From positions 136,017-200,016 of the forward strand of contig NZ_WTUZ01000014.1 of the NCBI RefSeq assembly GCF_009882985.1: a DNA stretch of 64,000 bases, in the 5' to 3' direction. This document shows, piece after piece, positions 54,064-62,391 of the stretch. Source of the DNA: Paenibacillus silvestris (GTDB lineage Bacteria; Bacillota; Bacilli; Paenibacillales; NBRC-103111). A program made the translations under genes and the position numbers. How positions within the stretch are numbered: the stretch's first letter is position 1; each line of letters opens with the position of its first letter. Below the pieces are notes generated by a model. That model saw only the letters and a list, made by a program, of their open reading frames with translations, did not search any database and was not told the origin of the DNA.

Positions 54064-55476
54064 ATGCGTAAAACGAAAATCATTTGTACCATGGGACCTG
54101 CTTGCGATTCGATCCCTACTCTGAAGGAATTAATTCGCTCTGGTATGAGCGTTGCCCGATTAAATATGGCGCACGGCGATTTGGATGAGCACCGCGGCCG
54201 CATTCAGCGCGTACGTCAAGCAGCTCAAGAGTTAGGTGTTGTCGTTCCGATTCTGATGGATATCAAAGGACCGGAAATCCGCATCGGGCAATTGAAAGAT
54301 GCTTCTTATGATTTGAAAACCGGTGATCGCATCGTCTTGACGACGGAGCAAATCATTGGCGACGGCAACCGTGTTTCCGTGAATTACCCAGGTCTCCCGC
54401 AGGACGTTAAGCCAGGCAATCTCGTTCTCATCGATGACGGCTCCATTGAGCTTCGTGTTGAATCCATCGATGGCACAGAAGTGATCTGCAGCGTCTTGAA
54501 CCAAAGCGTTCTGAAGCAGCGCAAAGGTGTGAACTTGCCAGGTGTGCGCACATCTCTACCGGGTGTAACAGAGCGTGACGTGATGCACATTAAATTCGGT
54601 GTGGAAGAAAATATCTCTATCGTCGCGATGTCCTTCGTCCGTAACGGTAACGACGTTCAGGAAGTTCGCGGAATTCTAGAACAGCATGGTGCAGGCAATA
54701 CGCCGATTATCTCAAAAATTGAGAACGAAGAAGGCATGACGAACTTCGCATCCATTCTTGAGGCGTCTGACGGTATCATGGTTGCGCGCGGTGATCTTGG
54801 CGTAGAAATTCCCACAGAAGAAGTACCGATCGCGCAAAAAGATATGATCCGTGCTTGTAATCTAGCTGGCAAGCCAGTTATTACAGCAACGCAAATGCTT
54901 GACTCCATGCAGCGTAACCCGCGTCCGACGCGCGCCGAAGTGAGCGATGTCGCGAACGCTGTACTTGACGGCAGTGACATGGTCATGCTCTCCGGCGAAA
55001 CCGCCGCGGGCAAATATCCCATCGAGTCCGTGACGATGATGGCGACAATTGCCGAGCGCGTTGAGCAAACGATGGAGCGCAGCTCCATGATCGATGCACA
55101 GCTGCAATCGAACAACGAAGTGACGGAAGTGCTGTGCCAAGCCGTTGTATCCTCCGCGAATAAGCTGAAGGCTGCGGCGATTCTGACACCGACAGAGAGC
55201 GGCTTCACGGCACGGATGATCGCCAAGTATCGTCCGGAAGCACCGATTATCGCGGTGACATCCAACGAGTACGCGATCAATCTGCTTAGCATGGTACAAG
55301 GCGTAATCCCGATCCATGGGGAGTTCTGTGACTCTACTGATGCGATGATTCGCTCGGCTATCGGACATGCTGAAACACTCGGCTATGTGAAAAAAGGCGA
55401 CCTCACTGTCGTTTCCGCTGGTGTGCCTGTAGGAAAATCAGGAACTACCAACCTGTTGAAGGTTGAACGGGTTTAA
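54064..55476 (+). CDS. pyk: Pyruvate kinase, short form
   Basis: PK makes pyruvate and ATP from PEP and ADP. Seen are MRKTKIICTMGPACDS, the catalytic Lys ISKIENEEGM, MVARGDLGVEIP and TATQMLDSM. The 470-residue length lacks the C-terminal PEP-utiliser-like extension found in B. subtilis and Geobacillus PK. Two usual K+-site motif residues differ: the N-x-S-H-G motif reads LNMAHGD (Ser to Ala) and the D-T-K-G-P-E motif reads MDIKGPE (Thr to Ile), though the Glu is kept. It may be a second PK. Site AAAGGAAG precedes ATG 54064. Confidence 0.93.
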   Translation: MRKTKIICTMGPACDSIPTLKELIRSGMSVARLNMAHGDLDEHRGRIQRVRQAAQELGVVVPILMDIKGPEIRIGQLKDASYDLKTGDRIVLTTEQIIGDGNRVSVNYPGLPQDVKPGNLVLIDDGSIELRVESIDGTEVICSVLNQSVLKQRKGVNLPGVRTSLPGVTERDVMHIKFGVEENISIVAMSFVRNGNDVQEVRGILEQHGAGNTPIISKIENEEGMTNFASILEASDGIMVARGDLGVEIPTEEVPIAQKDMIRACNLAGKPVITATQMLDSMQRNPRPTRAEVSDVANAVLDGSDMVMLSGETAAGKYPIESVTMMATIAERVEQTMERSSMIDAQLQSNNEVTEVLCQAVVSSANKLKAAAILTPTESGFTARMIAKYRPEAPIIAVTSNEYAINLLSMVQGVIPIHGEFCDSTDAMIRSAIGHAETLGYVKKGDLTVVSAGVPVGKSGTTNLLKVERV

Positions 55477-55498
55477 ATAAACCAAATCGGATTAAGAT

Positions 55499-55525
55499 AA
55501 AGACGCCTTAAGGGGTGTCTTTTCT
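55499..55525 (+). terminator. Terminator after pyk
   Basis: AAGACGCC pairs with GGTGTCTT (one G-T), followed by TTC. Confidence 0.75.
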
Positions 55526-55600
55526 TGCTTTTATGCCTTAAAATATCTGCCAGAGGGCACATTAACGGTAACTTTATAAGTGCTTTTAACGGGAGGTTCT

Positions 55601-56557
55601 ATGATTATCCGACTCGGATTCGTATCGATTGCACTCGCGATTTTTAATAATACACCTAGCTCGACGTTTACGTATAAGCTGTTCTCCCAGCGTCCGCGTG
55701 AGGAAGCCACGCAGCGTGCGATTGCTATTGGACGCAAGAATCTCGAGGCAACGCAGCGCATCCTCTTTTACAATGCCGCTCATGGCATTCGCTTGTTTCG
55801 TCTCTCTTCGTCGCTCATTCCGCTAGCCACTCATCCGGATGTGCAAATCGACGTGGCCAGCGAATACAAAGACGAGCTTAAGAAGCTCGGCGACTTTGCT
55901 CAGGCGCACGACATTCGCCTCAGCATGCATCCCAACCAGTTCACGCTGCTGAACGGGAGTGACTCGGTCGTTGCTGCTGCGATTCAAGATTTGCGCTACC
56001 ACGCAGCGATTCTCGATGGGATGGGGCTTGATGAATCGGCCATCATCAATATCCACGTCGGAGGCGTGTACGGTGACAAAGCAGCCGCGACAGAGCGGCT
56101 GTTCACGAAGACGCCCGAGGTGCCGGATCATATCATGCGACGGCTGACTTTTGAAAATGACGACAAAACCTACACGCTAGAGGAAACCCTCGCCGTAAGC
56201 CAGAGGCTGGAGCGTCCCTGCATGCTGGATTTGCATCATGATTGGTGCAACCCTTCGGAGGCAACGCCTCAGGAGCTGCTCCCGCAGATCGCGAAGACTT
56301 GGGGCGATATCCCCATGAAAATCCATGTTTCATCTCCGAAGTCCCCTAAAGATACGAAGGAGTTTCGTTCCCATGCTGACTACATTGAGCCGGAGCAGCT
56401 GGTCGCTTTTCTCAAAAGCTGCAAGGAAGCAGGACTCGAACGCATCGACGTCATGATTGAGGCGAAGATGAAGGATCTATCCTTGTTCCGGTTGGCGGAG
56501 CAGTTAGGCAAGATTCGTGGCATTAAGCGGATTGATGGCGGAATTTTGGAGTGGTAG
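55601..56557 (+). CDS. uvsE: UV damage endonuclease UvsE/UVDE
   Basis: UVDE nicks DNA 5' to UV photoproducts and starts alternative excision repair. The TIM-barrel protein shows IRLGFVSIALAIFNNTPSSTFTY, the metal-binding SMHPNQFTLLNGSD, IINIHVGGVYGDK, LTFENDDKTYTLEETL and CMLDLHHDWCNP. ATG 55601 follows GGGAGG; the start 55580 is rejected. No insert or frameshift is seen. It stands alone after pyk. Confidence 0.94.
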   Translation: MIIRLGFVSIALAIFNNTPSSTFTYKLFSQRPREEATQRAIAIGRKNLEATQRILFYNAAHGIRLFRLSSSLIPLATHPDVQIDVASEYKDELKKLGDFAQAHDIRLSMHPNQFTLLNGSDSVVAAAIQDLRYHAAILDGMGLDESAIINIHVGGVYGDKAAATERLFTKTPEVPDHIMRRLTFENDDKTYTLEETLAVSQRLERPCMLDLHHDWCNPSEATPQELLPQIAKTWGDIPMKIHVSSPKSPKDTKEFRSHADYIEPEQLVAFLKSCKEAGLERIDVMIEAKMKDLSLFRLAEQLGKIRGIKRIDGGILEW

Positions 56558-56572
56558 AGGTGGAAGAGACGG

Positions 56573-56619
56573 AAAGACGGTAGAACTAAGCGGGTTCCGC
56601 TCGGTTTTGCCGTCTTTTT
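56573..56619 (+). terminator. Terminator after uvsE
   Basis: AAAGACGG pairs with CCGTCTTT, with an inner AGCGG/CCGCT stem, followed by TTTTT. Confidence 0.8.
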
Positions 56620-56659
56620 ATGAAAGCGAGGCTTTGGCCCAGTGGGGCTGGCTGCTGAA

Positions 56660-56958
56660 CAAATTGATTACTAGTATTAACGCCGATTACTACCGTTATT
56701 TTCCTCGCTTGATCCAATTTAGCGCAAGTAGATGGAATTTCTACCGCTAATTACTCCGAATCCGCCAAATTTGCCCAAACACCGATGAATTAGAGGTAGT
56801 TTTTCCAGTTATATCCTCCAGTAGAGCGTCGCAGCTCTGATTAACTGGAGATTTTCCAGTTATTTCTGCGGGATGAGGTGGGGGCGGCGCGCTGTAGGGC
56901 GCGGCAGGGCACGGCGGAAGTGCGACAAGGCGTGGAATGGCGCGGCAGGGCACGGCGG
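56660..56958. repeat. Non-coding region with copies of dispersed repeats
   Basis: ATTAACGCCGATTACT at 56676-56691 is identical to 11415-11430, and GATTAACTGGAGATTTTCC near 56838 resembles GATTAACGGTAGATTTTCC near 11466. GCGCGGCAGGGCACGGCGG occurs at 56899-56917 and 56940-56958 (41-bp period). No gene is seen in 56620-57077. Confidence 0.6.
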
Positions 56959-57077
56959 GAGGTGCGGCGAAGTGGAGCTTCAGCCTTGAATGCCGCAGAA
57001 ACTGCGCGCTCGTGAAAGCTGAGCGGCCGAAATTTCACCGCATAACCTATCTTGCTCATCCTTCCGTTTATTTCCAC

Positions 57078-57230
57078 TCAGCTAACCTGCTTATCCTTCA
57101 GCTCATCTCCACCCCGCTTATCCCCCTTATCCCCCTTATCCTGCTTATCCTGCTTATCCTGCTTATCCTACTCATCCTTCCCCTTATCTCCACCCTGCTT
57201 ATCCTGCTTATCCAGTGAAACCGTGTGAAT
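57078..57230 (-). repeat. 9-bp tandem repeat crossing the end of the YihY gene
   Basis: On the minus strand the unit GATAAGCAG (Asp-Lys-Gln) repeats, with variants GATAAGGGG, both before the YihY stop at 57168 and after it. After the TAG the same frame continues with further D-K-Q, D-K-G units up to TGA at 57078-57080. Confidence 0.85.
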
Positions 57231-58043
57231 ATGCTCCTGCATCTTCACATGCTTCAGGGCATTAATCTCTCCCCCGATAATAATAAGCAGAGCGGAAATA
57301 TAGAACCATGTCATGAGGACAATGATCCCCCCGACACTGCCGTAAGTGGCGCTATAATTCGTAAAATTATTCACATAGAAAGAGAAACCCAGCCCAGTCC
57401 CCTGCCAGCCCAGGGAGGCGAACAAGGCGCCGGGGAGCACACTTTTACACGTCAGACAGGTGTTCGGAGCTATGTAATAAATGCCTGTGAAAACGATGAA
57501 CAAGATGATGAAGTTCACGACCCAACGGAGATTATTCCAAATGTCCACCTTCGTTGTCGCCAGATGAACATGCGCTTGAACCCAGTCGCCGATCCAATGA
57601 CCGAATACACTCAGAAGCAGCGCAGAAGCAATTACAATAAGCATGCCCAGCGTCAGCATGACGGCCAGAAAACGCGAGTGAATGAAGCTTTTGCGCTCCG
57701 GCAAGCCGTAGGCTTTGTTCACGGCTATCACGATGGCGTTCATCGCCGCACTAGCGCTCACTAAGGCGAGGATGATCCCGAAGGACAACGTCCCTCCTCT
57801 TTTTACATCGAGCAGATTGCTTAAGGTATCTTCCAGCCAGCTGGAGACAGCACCCGGTATGTAGTCCCTGATCAGCGTCACGACATCATCAGATGAGAAT
57901 GGCAGGTACCCGAGCAAACTCAGAATAAAGAGCAGAAACGGGAACAGCGACAGCAGGAAATAGTAGGCACACTGCGCAGCCAGCCCCGTTGCATCGTGCT
58001 TTTGGAATTGGTGCCAGAGCAATTTTAAGTTAGATATAACCAT
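57168..58043 (-). CDS. YihY/BrkB-family membrane protein with a truncated repeat tail
   Basis: A six-helix YihY/BrkB (ribonuclease BN-misnamed) protein: FQKHDATGLAAQCAYYFLLSLFPFLLFILSLLG, FGIILALVSASAAMNAIVIAVNKAYGLPERKSF and GSVGGIIVLMTWFYISALLIIIGGEINA. Function is unknown. ATG 58043 is chosen since GAAAGGATA lies upstream; TTG 58070 has no site. The C-terminal tail of D-K-Q units ends at TAG 57168-57170, but the frame would go on for about 29 more residues of the same repeat. A CAG to TAG change would explain the stop. Confidence 0.88.
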   Translation of the reverse strand: MVISNLKLLWHQFQKHDATGLAAQCAYYFLLSLFPFLLFILSLLGYLPFSSDDVVTLIRDYIPGAVSSWLEDTLSNLLDVKRGGTLSFGIILALVSASAAMNAIVIAVNKAYGLPERKSFIHSRFLAVMLTLGMLIVIASALLLSVFGHWIGDWVQAHVHLATTKVDIWNNLRWVVNFIILFIVFTGIYYIAPNTCLTCKSVLPGALFASLGWQGTGLGFSFYVNNFTNYSATYGSVGGIIVLMTWFYISALLIIIGGEINALKHVKMQEHIHTVSLDKQDKQGGDKGKDE

Positions 58044-58121
58044 CGGCGGAGTTATCCTTTCATTGCTCAAGAATTGTGATAAAATAGGTAGTTCAGTCCT
58101 GCAAGGAACAGGTGATTACCA

Positions 58122-60434
58122 ATGAACTCTCTTTCTATTTACCCTACTCCAATAAGCTCTAAACTGGCCACTGAGCAAAAGGTTCCGCATGCGCAGATGG
58201 CACGGTTAACGAATAGTTCAGATTTTGTGCCCGACGAGGATCGGGATGCTTATTTTTTTCGCGATTTAGAACGCCATCGCATTTTGCTGAATCAAGCGCA
58301 GGTACAGGCTGTGCGCCATTTCAAAGGCCCTCTTCTCACGTTAGCGGGAGCAGGTTCTGGGAAAACAACGGTGCTGGTATGCCGAGTCGCTTATTTGCTG
58401 CGCGTCCACCGGGTGCACCCGTCGAATGTGCTGCTGATTACTTTTTCGAAAAAAGCCGCCGAAGAAATGCGGGAGCGCCTCGCCACCCTCCCAGGTCTTG
58501 ATACGAGTATAACCAACTCGATGCAAGTGAGGACGTTCCATGCCTTCTGTCTCCGCTTGCTGCGGATGAACGGTTTCAATCAGGAGATTCTGAGCGACGG
58601 CCGATTCCAACAGATTGTTTTCAAACGTATCATGCTGAGCATGGGACTCCAGGATACCTACCAGCCTGAGGTTCTCATCTCCATCCTTTCCTCCTACAAA
58701 ATGCAGCTCATCGAAGTCAGCGACCTTTCCGAAGATACGGAAGAAGATCAGGAGATGAAGCGTATTTTCCTGCAATATGAGCAGTGGAAAATGGAGCAGA
58801 TGAAGATCGATTTTGACGATATTTTAATTCTCGCGTACCAGTTGCTGAAAGATAATGGTGATATCCTGCGCTCGCTGGAGCGAAAGTTTTCTTACATCAG
58901 CGTCGATGAATTTCAGGATACGAACACCGTACAGTATGAGATTATTAAAATGATAGCTCAAAATCATCAGAATCTGATGGTTGTCGGTGATGATGACCAG
59001 ACGATTTATTCGTTTAATGGCGCTCGGAATGAATTTATTTTACAATTTCACGAACAGTATCCTACAGCGACAACAGTCACGCTTGATATTAACTATCGAT
59101 CCACCTCAAGCATCGTTGGGCTAGGCAATGCTATCATTAAGCATAACGTTAAGCGCAAAAACAAGACGCTGCTCGCCACCAAGCAAAGTGAAACGAAACC
59201 GCTCTATGTAAGGCCTGCCAGCAGCGACGAAGAGGCGGATTGGTTAATCAATGATATACGGGTCAAAGTCGCCGAAGGTGGCTGTGCGTATGGGGATTTC
59301 GCCATTCTGTACCGGACGCAAAGCAACAGCAGGGCTATTATTGAGCAGTTGATTCTGCATAACTTGCCTTTTGTCGACTATGGCAGCACCGATTCTTTCT
59401 ATGAACAATGGATGGTAAAGCCGATTATCGATCATCTTCGGATTGCTCATGAGCGCCGCAATTTTGAAGCGATAGAGGGTGTCCTACCTTCATTATATAT
59501 AGGGCGTGACCAAGGCATGCGAATTATTCAAGAGCAGGAAGCGATTCAGGCTAAAAAGTGGCCGCTCATCCACCTCTTGGGCTTGCCGCAGCTGAAGGAT
59601 TTTCAGAAAGAGAAGCTCAAAAGCCGCATCCGTCTCATCAAAACGCTCGCCGAAATGAAGCCGTTGGCAGCCATCCAGGCGATCCGCAAAGATTTCTACG
59701 ACGCCTTCTTGGAGACGAATAAGCGCAGCAAGCTTACGCATCACCGGGAAATGCTCAAGGAGACGCTGGACGAGCTCGAATCCTCTGCCAAGCGTTTTGA
59801 TTCGGTGGAGCAGTTCCTTTATTTTATCCATGAAGTCGCAATAAAACGCACCGAAATGAGCGCACTGCAAAAAGGCCATGCTGCGAACCGCGTTTCGCTC
59901 ATGACGATTCACAAATCGAAAGGCCTCGAGTTCAAGGTGGTCTACTTGCTCTGTGCGATTGAGGGCAACATGCCGCATAGCTCGGCACTGGAGGCGAACC
60001 AGCTGAACGATGTTCAGCTGGCTGGTGTCACCGCGCGCGACAAAACCGCCGCCGCGCTTGAAGAAGAACGGCGACTCGCCTACGTCGCCGTCACGCGCGC
60101 CAAGGCCGAGCTGCTGATCAGCTCGCCGGCGTATTATCGCGGGAAGAAGGCGGAGCCTTCCCGCTTCCTGCTGTCCGCGTTCCCTGGCGCGGACGTGACC
60201 GACAGCCGCAAGCCTGCGGCGGCGGCTCCGACTAAGACAGCCGCGCCGCGAACGGCAGCTGCTGCGAAGCCGACCGCGACGGAGCTCGTCGCGGCGTGGG
60301 TTTGCGGCCAGGCCGGCTGCAAAGCCTGGTCGCGCATTTCTTCGCCGCAGGAATCGCGGCGAACGGCGAAGGCGTGCCCCTTGTGCGGCGAGGCCATGGT
60401 CAAGGGCAGCAGGCTCGTCCCGCTCGCCCGCTAG
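58122..60434 (+). CDS. yjcD: UvrD/Rep-type DNA helicase with zinc-finger tail (YjcD-like)
   Basis: A superfamily I helicase of 770 residues. Motifs: Q-motif LLNQAQVQAVRHF, Walker A LAGAGSGKTTVL, LITFSKKAAEEMRER, VDEFQDTN, VVGDDDQTIYSFNGA, LDINYRSTSSIV, MTIHKSKGLEFKVVYL and YVAVTRAKAELL. A Lys/Ala/Pro-rich linker leads to a C-terminal C-x5-C...C-x2-C zinc finger (WVCGQAGCKAW, KACPLCGE), as in B. subtilis YjcD. Likely role is repair or replication. It is divergent from the YihY gene. Site AGGTGA precedes ATG 58122. Confidence 0.93.
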   Translation: MNSLSIYPTPISSKLATEQKVPHAQMARLTNSSDFVPDEDRDAYFFRDLERHRILLNQAQVQAVRHFKGPLLTLAGAGSGKTTVLVCRVAYLLRVHRVHPSNVLLITFSKKAAEEMRERLATLPGLDTSITNSMQVRTFHAFCLRLLRMNGFNQEILSDGRFQQIVFKRIMLSMGLQDTYQPEVLISILSSYKMQLIEVSDLSEDTEEDQEMKRIFLQYEQWKMEQMKIDFDDILILAYQLLKDNGDILRSLERKFSYISVDEFQDTNTVQYEIIKMIAQNHQNLMVVGDDDQTIYSFNGARNEFILQFHEQYPTATTVTLDINYRSTSSIVGLGNAIIKHNVKRKNKTLLATKQSETKPLYVRPASSDEEADWLINDIRVKVAEGGCAYGDFAILYRTQSNSRAIIEQLILHNLPFVDYGSTDSFYEQWMVKPIIDHLRIAHERRNFEAIEGVLPSLYIGRDQGMRIIQEQEAIQAKKWPLIHLLGLPQLKDFQKEKLKSRIRLIKTLAEMKPLAAIQAIRKDFYDAFLETNKRSKLTHHREMLKETLDELESSAKRFDSVEQFLYFIHEVAIKRTEMSALQKGHAANRVSLMTIHKSKGLEFKVVYLLCAIEGNMPHSSALEANQLNDVQLAGVTARDKTAAALEEERRLAYVAVTRAKAELLISSPAYYRGKKAEPSRFLLSAFPGADVTDSRKPAAAAPTKTAAPRTAAAAKPTATELVAAWVCGQAGCKAWSRISSPQESRRTAKACPLCGEAMVKGSRLVPLAR

Positions 60435-60498
60435 TAGCATGATTTGCTCCAAGCTTGGGTAGAATACATCCGTATCTGACCAGTTGGAGGGGATCATT

Positions 60499-61401
60499 TT
60501 GATCAAAAGATTCAATCGCTTAGCCATTGAACTGCCGCAGCCGACAACCGCCGATCCGAACGCAGCCGCTGCTGTGCAGGAGCTGCTGGGCGGGAAATTC
60601 GGCGAAATGTCCACGCTGAACAATTACATGTTCCAGTCGTTTAATTTCAAGAATAAGACAAAGTTGAAACCTTTTTATGATCTTGTTTCTAGTATTACAG
60701 CTGAAGAATTCGGCCATGTCGAGCTCGTTACCCACGCGATTAATCTGTGCTTAGCAGGCGCAACGAAACCCGGCGATCCCGATTCAACGCCTTTGGGGGC
60801 TGCCAAGGATGTGCGCAATACGCAGCATTTCATCTTTGCCGGTCAAAATGCGCTCCCCGTGGACTCCATGGGCAAAGCTTGGACCGGCGAGAATGTGTTC
60901 AACAGCGGCAATCTCATCCTAGATTTGCTGCATAACTTCTTCTTGGAGTGCGGAGCCCGCACGCACAAGATGCGCGTCTACGAAATGACCAGTCACCCCG
61001 TTGCTCGCGCTATGATCGGCTACTTGCTGGTTCGAGGAGGCGTGCATGTGGTTGCTTACGCCAAAGCGCTTGAAGTGGCTACTGGCGCTGACGTGACCAA
61101 GCTTATCCCCATTCCGAGTCTGGATAACCGAGCCTTCAATGAGACTCGCAAATATGAGGAAAAAGGGGTTCACCGGGTCTTGTATCGCTTCAGCGATGAG
61201 GACTATCGGGACCTGGAGCAGATCTGGAAAGGCGTTCATCCCGAGGATGGCGGCGAGCTGATCGTCAAGGAAGGCATCCCGGAAGGAGGTCCGATTCCAG
61301 AGTACGCCGATACACCGGAAGAGTTCGCCCCTGGCATATTCCCTGAAGATTTCATGAAAATTGCCGCTAGGCTCCAGCAGTCTGCCGGCATTCACGTATA
61401 A
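60499..61401 (+). CDS. ydbD: Manganese catalase (YdbD-like)
   Basis: A dinuclear Mn catalase that disproportionates H2O2. Metal ligands are visible in LLGGKFGEMSTLNNYMFQ, ITAEEFGHVELV (E and H), FFLECGARTHKMRVYEMTSHPVARAMIGYLLVRGGVHVVAY (E and H). The start is TTG 60499 (MIKRFNRLAIEL), after GGAGGGG. It has a terminator shared with tpx and is next to the thioredoxin-peroxidase genes, so this is a peroxide-defence cluster. Confidence 0.94.
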   Translation: MIKRFNRLAIELPQPTTADPNAAAAVQELLGGKFGEMSTLNNYMFQSFNFKNKTKLKPFYDLVSSITAEEFGHVELVTHAINLCLAGATKPGDPDSTPLGAAKDVRNTQHFIFAGQNALPVDSMGKAWTGENVFNSGNLILDLLHNFFLECGARTHKMRVYEMTSHPVARAMIGYLLVRGGVHVVAYAKALEVATGADVTKLIPIPSLDNRAFNETRKYEEKGVHRVLYRFSDEDYRDLEQIWKGVHPEDGGELIVKEGIPEGGPIPEYADTPEEFAPGIFPEDFMKIAARLQQSAGIHV

Positions 61402-61404
61402 ACG

Positions 61405-61444
61405 AAAAAGGACGAAGCAGAATGAATCTGCTTCGTCCTTTTTT
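61405..61444. terminator. Bidirectional terminator between Mn-catalase and tpx
   Basis: AAAAAGGACGAAGCAGA pairs perfectly with TCTGCTTCGTCCTTTTT over six loop bases, flanked by A- and T-runs. Confidence 0.93.
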
Positions 61445-61446
61445 GT

Positions 61447-61983
61447 TTATACAAGCTCTCTCAACGCTTCAAGTGCCGCGTCATAATTCGGATGCTCTTT
61501 CATTTCGCTCAAATATTCAACATAACGAACGGTATTGTCAGCATCTACAAGGAAAATAGCCCGTTGATCAAGCTGAATTTCTTTAATCAATACGCCATAC
61601 GCTTGACCAAAGTTATGATGTTTGTAATCAGAAAGTGTAATGACTTTATCAATACCGGCAGCCCCACAGAAACGGCTTTGTGCAAAAGGAAGATCCACCG
61701 AAATCGTAAGGATAACAACATTATCCCCAAGTTTGTCTGCTTCCACATTAAACCGACGCGTTTGCGCATCGCAAGTTGCTGTGTCAACGGAAGGAACAAC
61801 GGAAGGAACAACGGAAATCAGCTTAATTTTGCCTGCATAATCCGCTAGACTCACTTCTGTCATAAGATCTTTATTCACCTTGAAATCGGGTGCTTGATCG
61901 CCAACTTTAATTTCTGGGCCAAGCAGGGTTACGGGATTTCCTCCAACTGTTGCTACTCCTGTGCGCTCTTGTACTTGTGTCAT
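61447..61983 (-). CDS. tpx: Thiol peroxidase with four-residue duplication by the active site
   Basis: An atypical 2-Cys peroxiredoxin that reduces peroxides with thioredoxin. Peroxidatic Cys71 lies in VDTATCDAQTRRFN (the T-x-x-C active site) and resolving Cys106 in RFCGAAGI, matching B. subtilis Tpx (C60 and C94 by recall). Residues 57-65 read SVVPSVVPS where related proteins have one VPS unit, owing to a 12-bp repeat at 61784-61817. The insertion lies six residues before Cys71. GGAGG precedes ATG 61983. It is the last gene of trxB-trxA-tpx. Confidence 0.95.
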   Translation of the reverse strand: MTQVQERTGVATVGGNPVTLLGPEIKVGDQAPDFKVNKDLMTEVSLADYAGKIKLISVVPSVVPSVDTATCDAQTRRFNVEADKLGDNVVILTISVDLPFAQSRFCGAAGIDKVITLSDYKHHNFGQAYGVLIKEIQLDQRAIFLVDADNTVRYVEYLSEMKEHPNYDAALEALRELV

Positions 61984-62048
61984 TGTAGTGCCTCCTGATT
62001 AATTTAGTAGTTTGGTCGTTTATATGTTCTGGTGCTGGAAAAAGGTGA

Positions 62049-62360
62049 TTAAGCTTGCTCGATGACTGCTTTAAGTTTCTCTTTGGGTTGCACGCCTACT
62101 AGCTGATCCACTACTTGCCCGTCTTTGAAAACCAGCAAAGTTGGAATGCTCATAACGTTATATTTAGCAGCGGACTCCGGATTGTCGTCCACGTTGATTT
62201 TTACAATTTTGGCTTTGTCGCCAACCTCGGCAGAAAGTTCATCCAGGATCGGAGCGATCATTTTACAAGGGCCGCACCATGGTGCCCAGAAATCGACGAG
62301 AACTGTTCCACTACTTGTTTCGCTTTGAAAGGTGCTATCTGAAATTTGGTTAACTGACAT
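62049..62360 (-). CDS. trxA: Thioredoxin
   Basis: A 103-residue thioredoxin: [25 protein letters not shown] with the WCGPC active site, and [20 protein letters not shown] with the cis-Pro. It carries electrons from TrxB to Tpx and other targets. AGGAGG precedes ATG 62360. It lies 31 bases after trxB and 65 bases before tpx, on one strand, likely one operon. Confidence 0.97.
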   Translation of the reverse strand: MSVNQISDSTFQSETSSGTVLVDFWAPWCGPCKMIAPILDELSAEVGDKAKIVKINVDDNPESAAKYNVMSIPTLLVFKDGQVVDQLVGVQPKEKLKAVIEQA

Positions 62361-62391
62361 GATAAATTCCTCCTAGAATTTGAATTTGAGT

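Noticed and set aside
57078-57170. Programmed readthrough or pyrrolysine at the TAG
   Set aside because: No pyrrolysine genes or readthrough context is visible; a simple CAG to TAG change is more economical.
57105-57210. Possible CRISPR array
   Set aside because: The units are 9 bp with no spacers, a simple tandem repeat; the same applies to 63373-63417.
59493-60623. 376-codon open frame on the minus strand
   Set aside because: It lies wholly opposite the helicase gene and the start of Mn-catalase, is Arg-rich low-complexity, has no ribosome binding site and no known domain.
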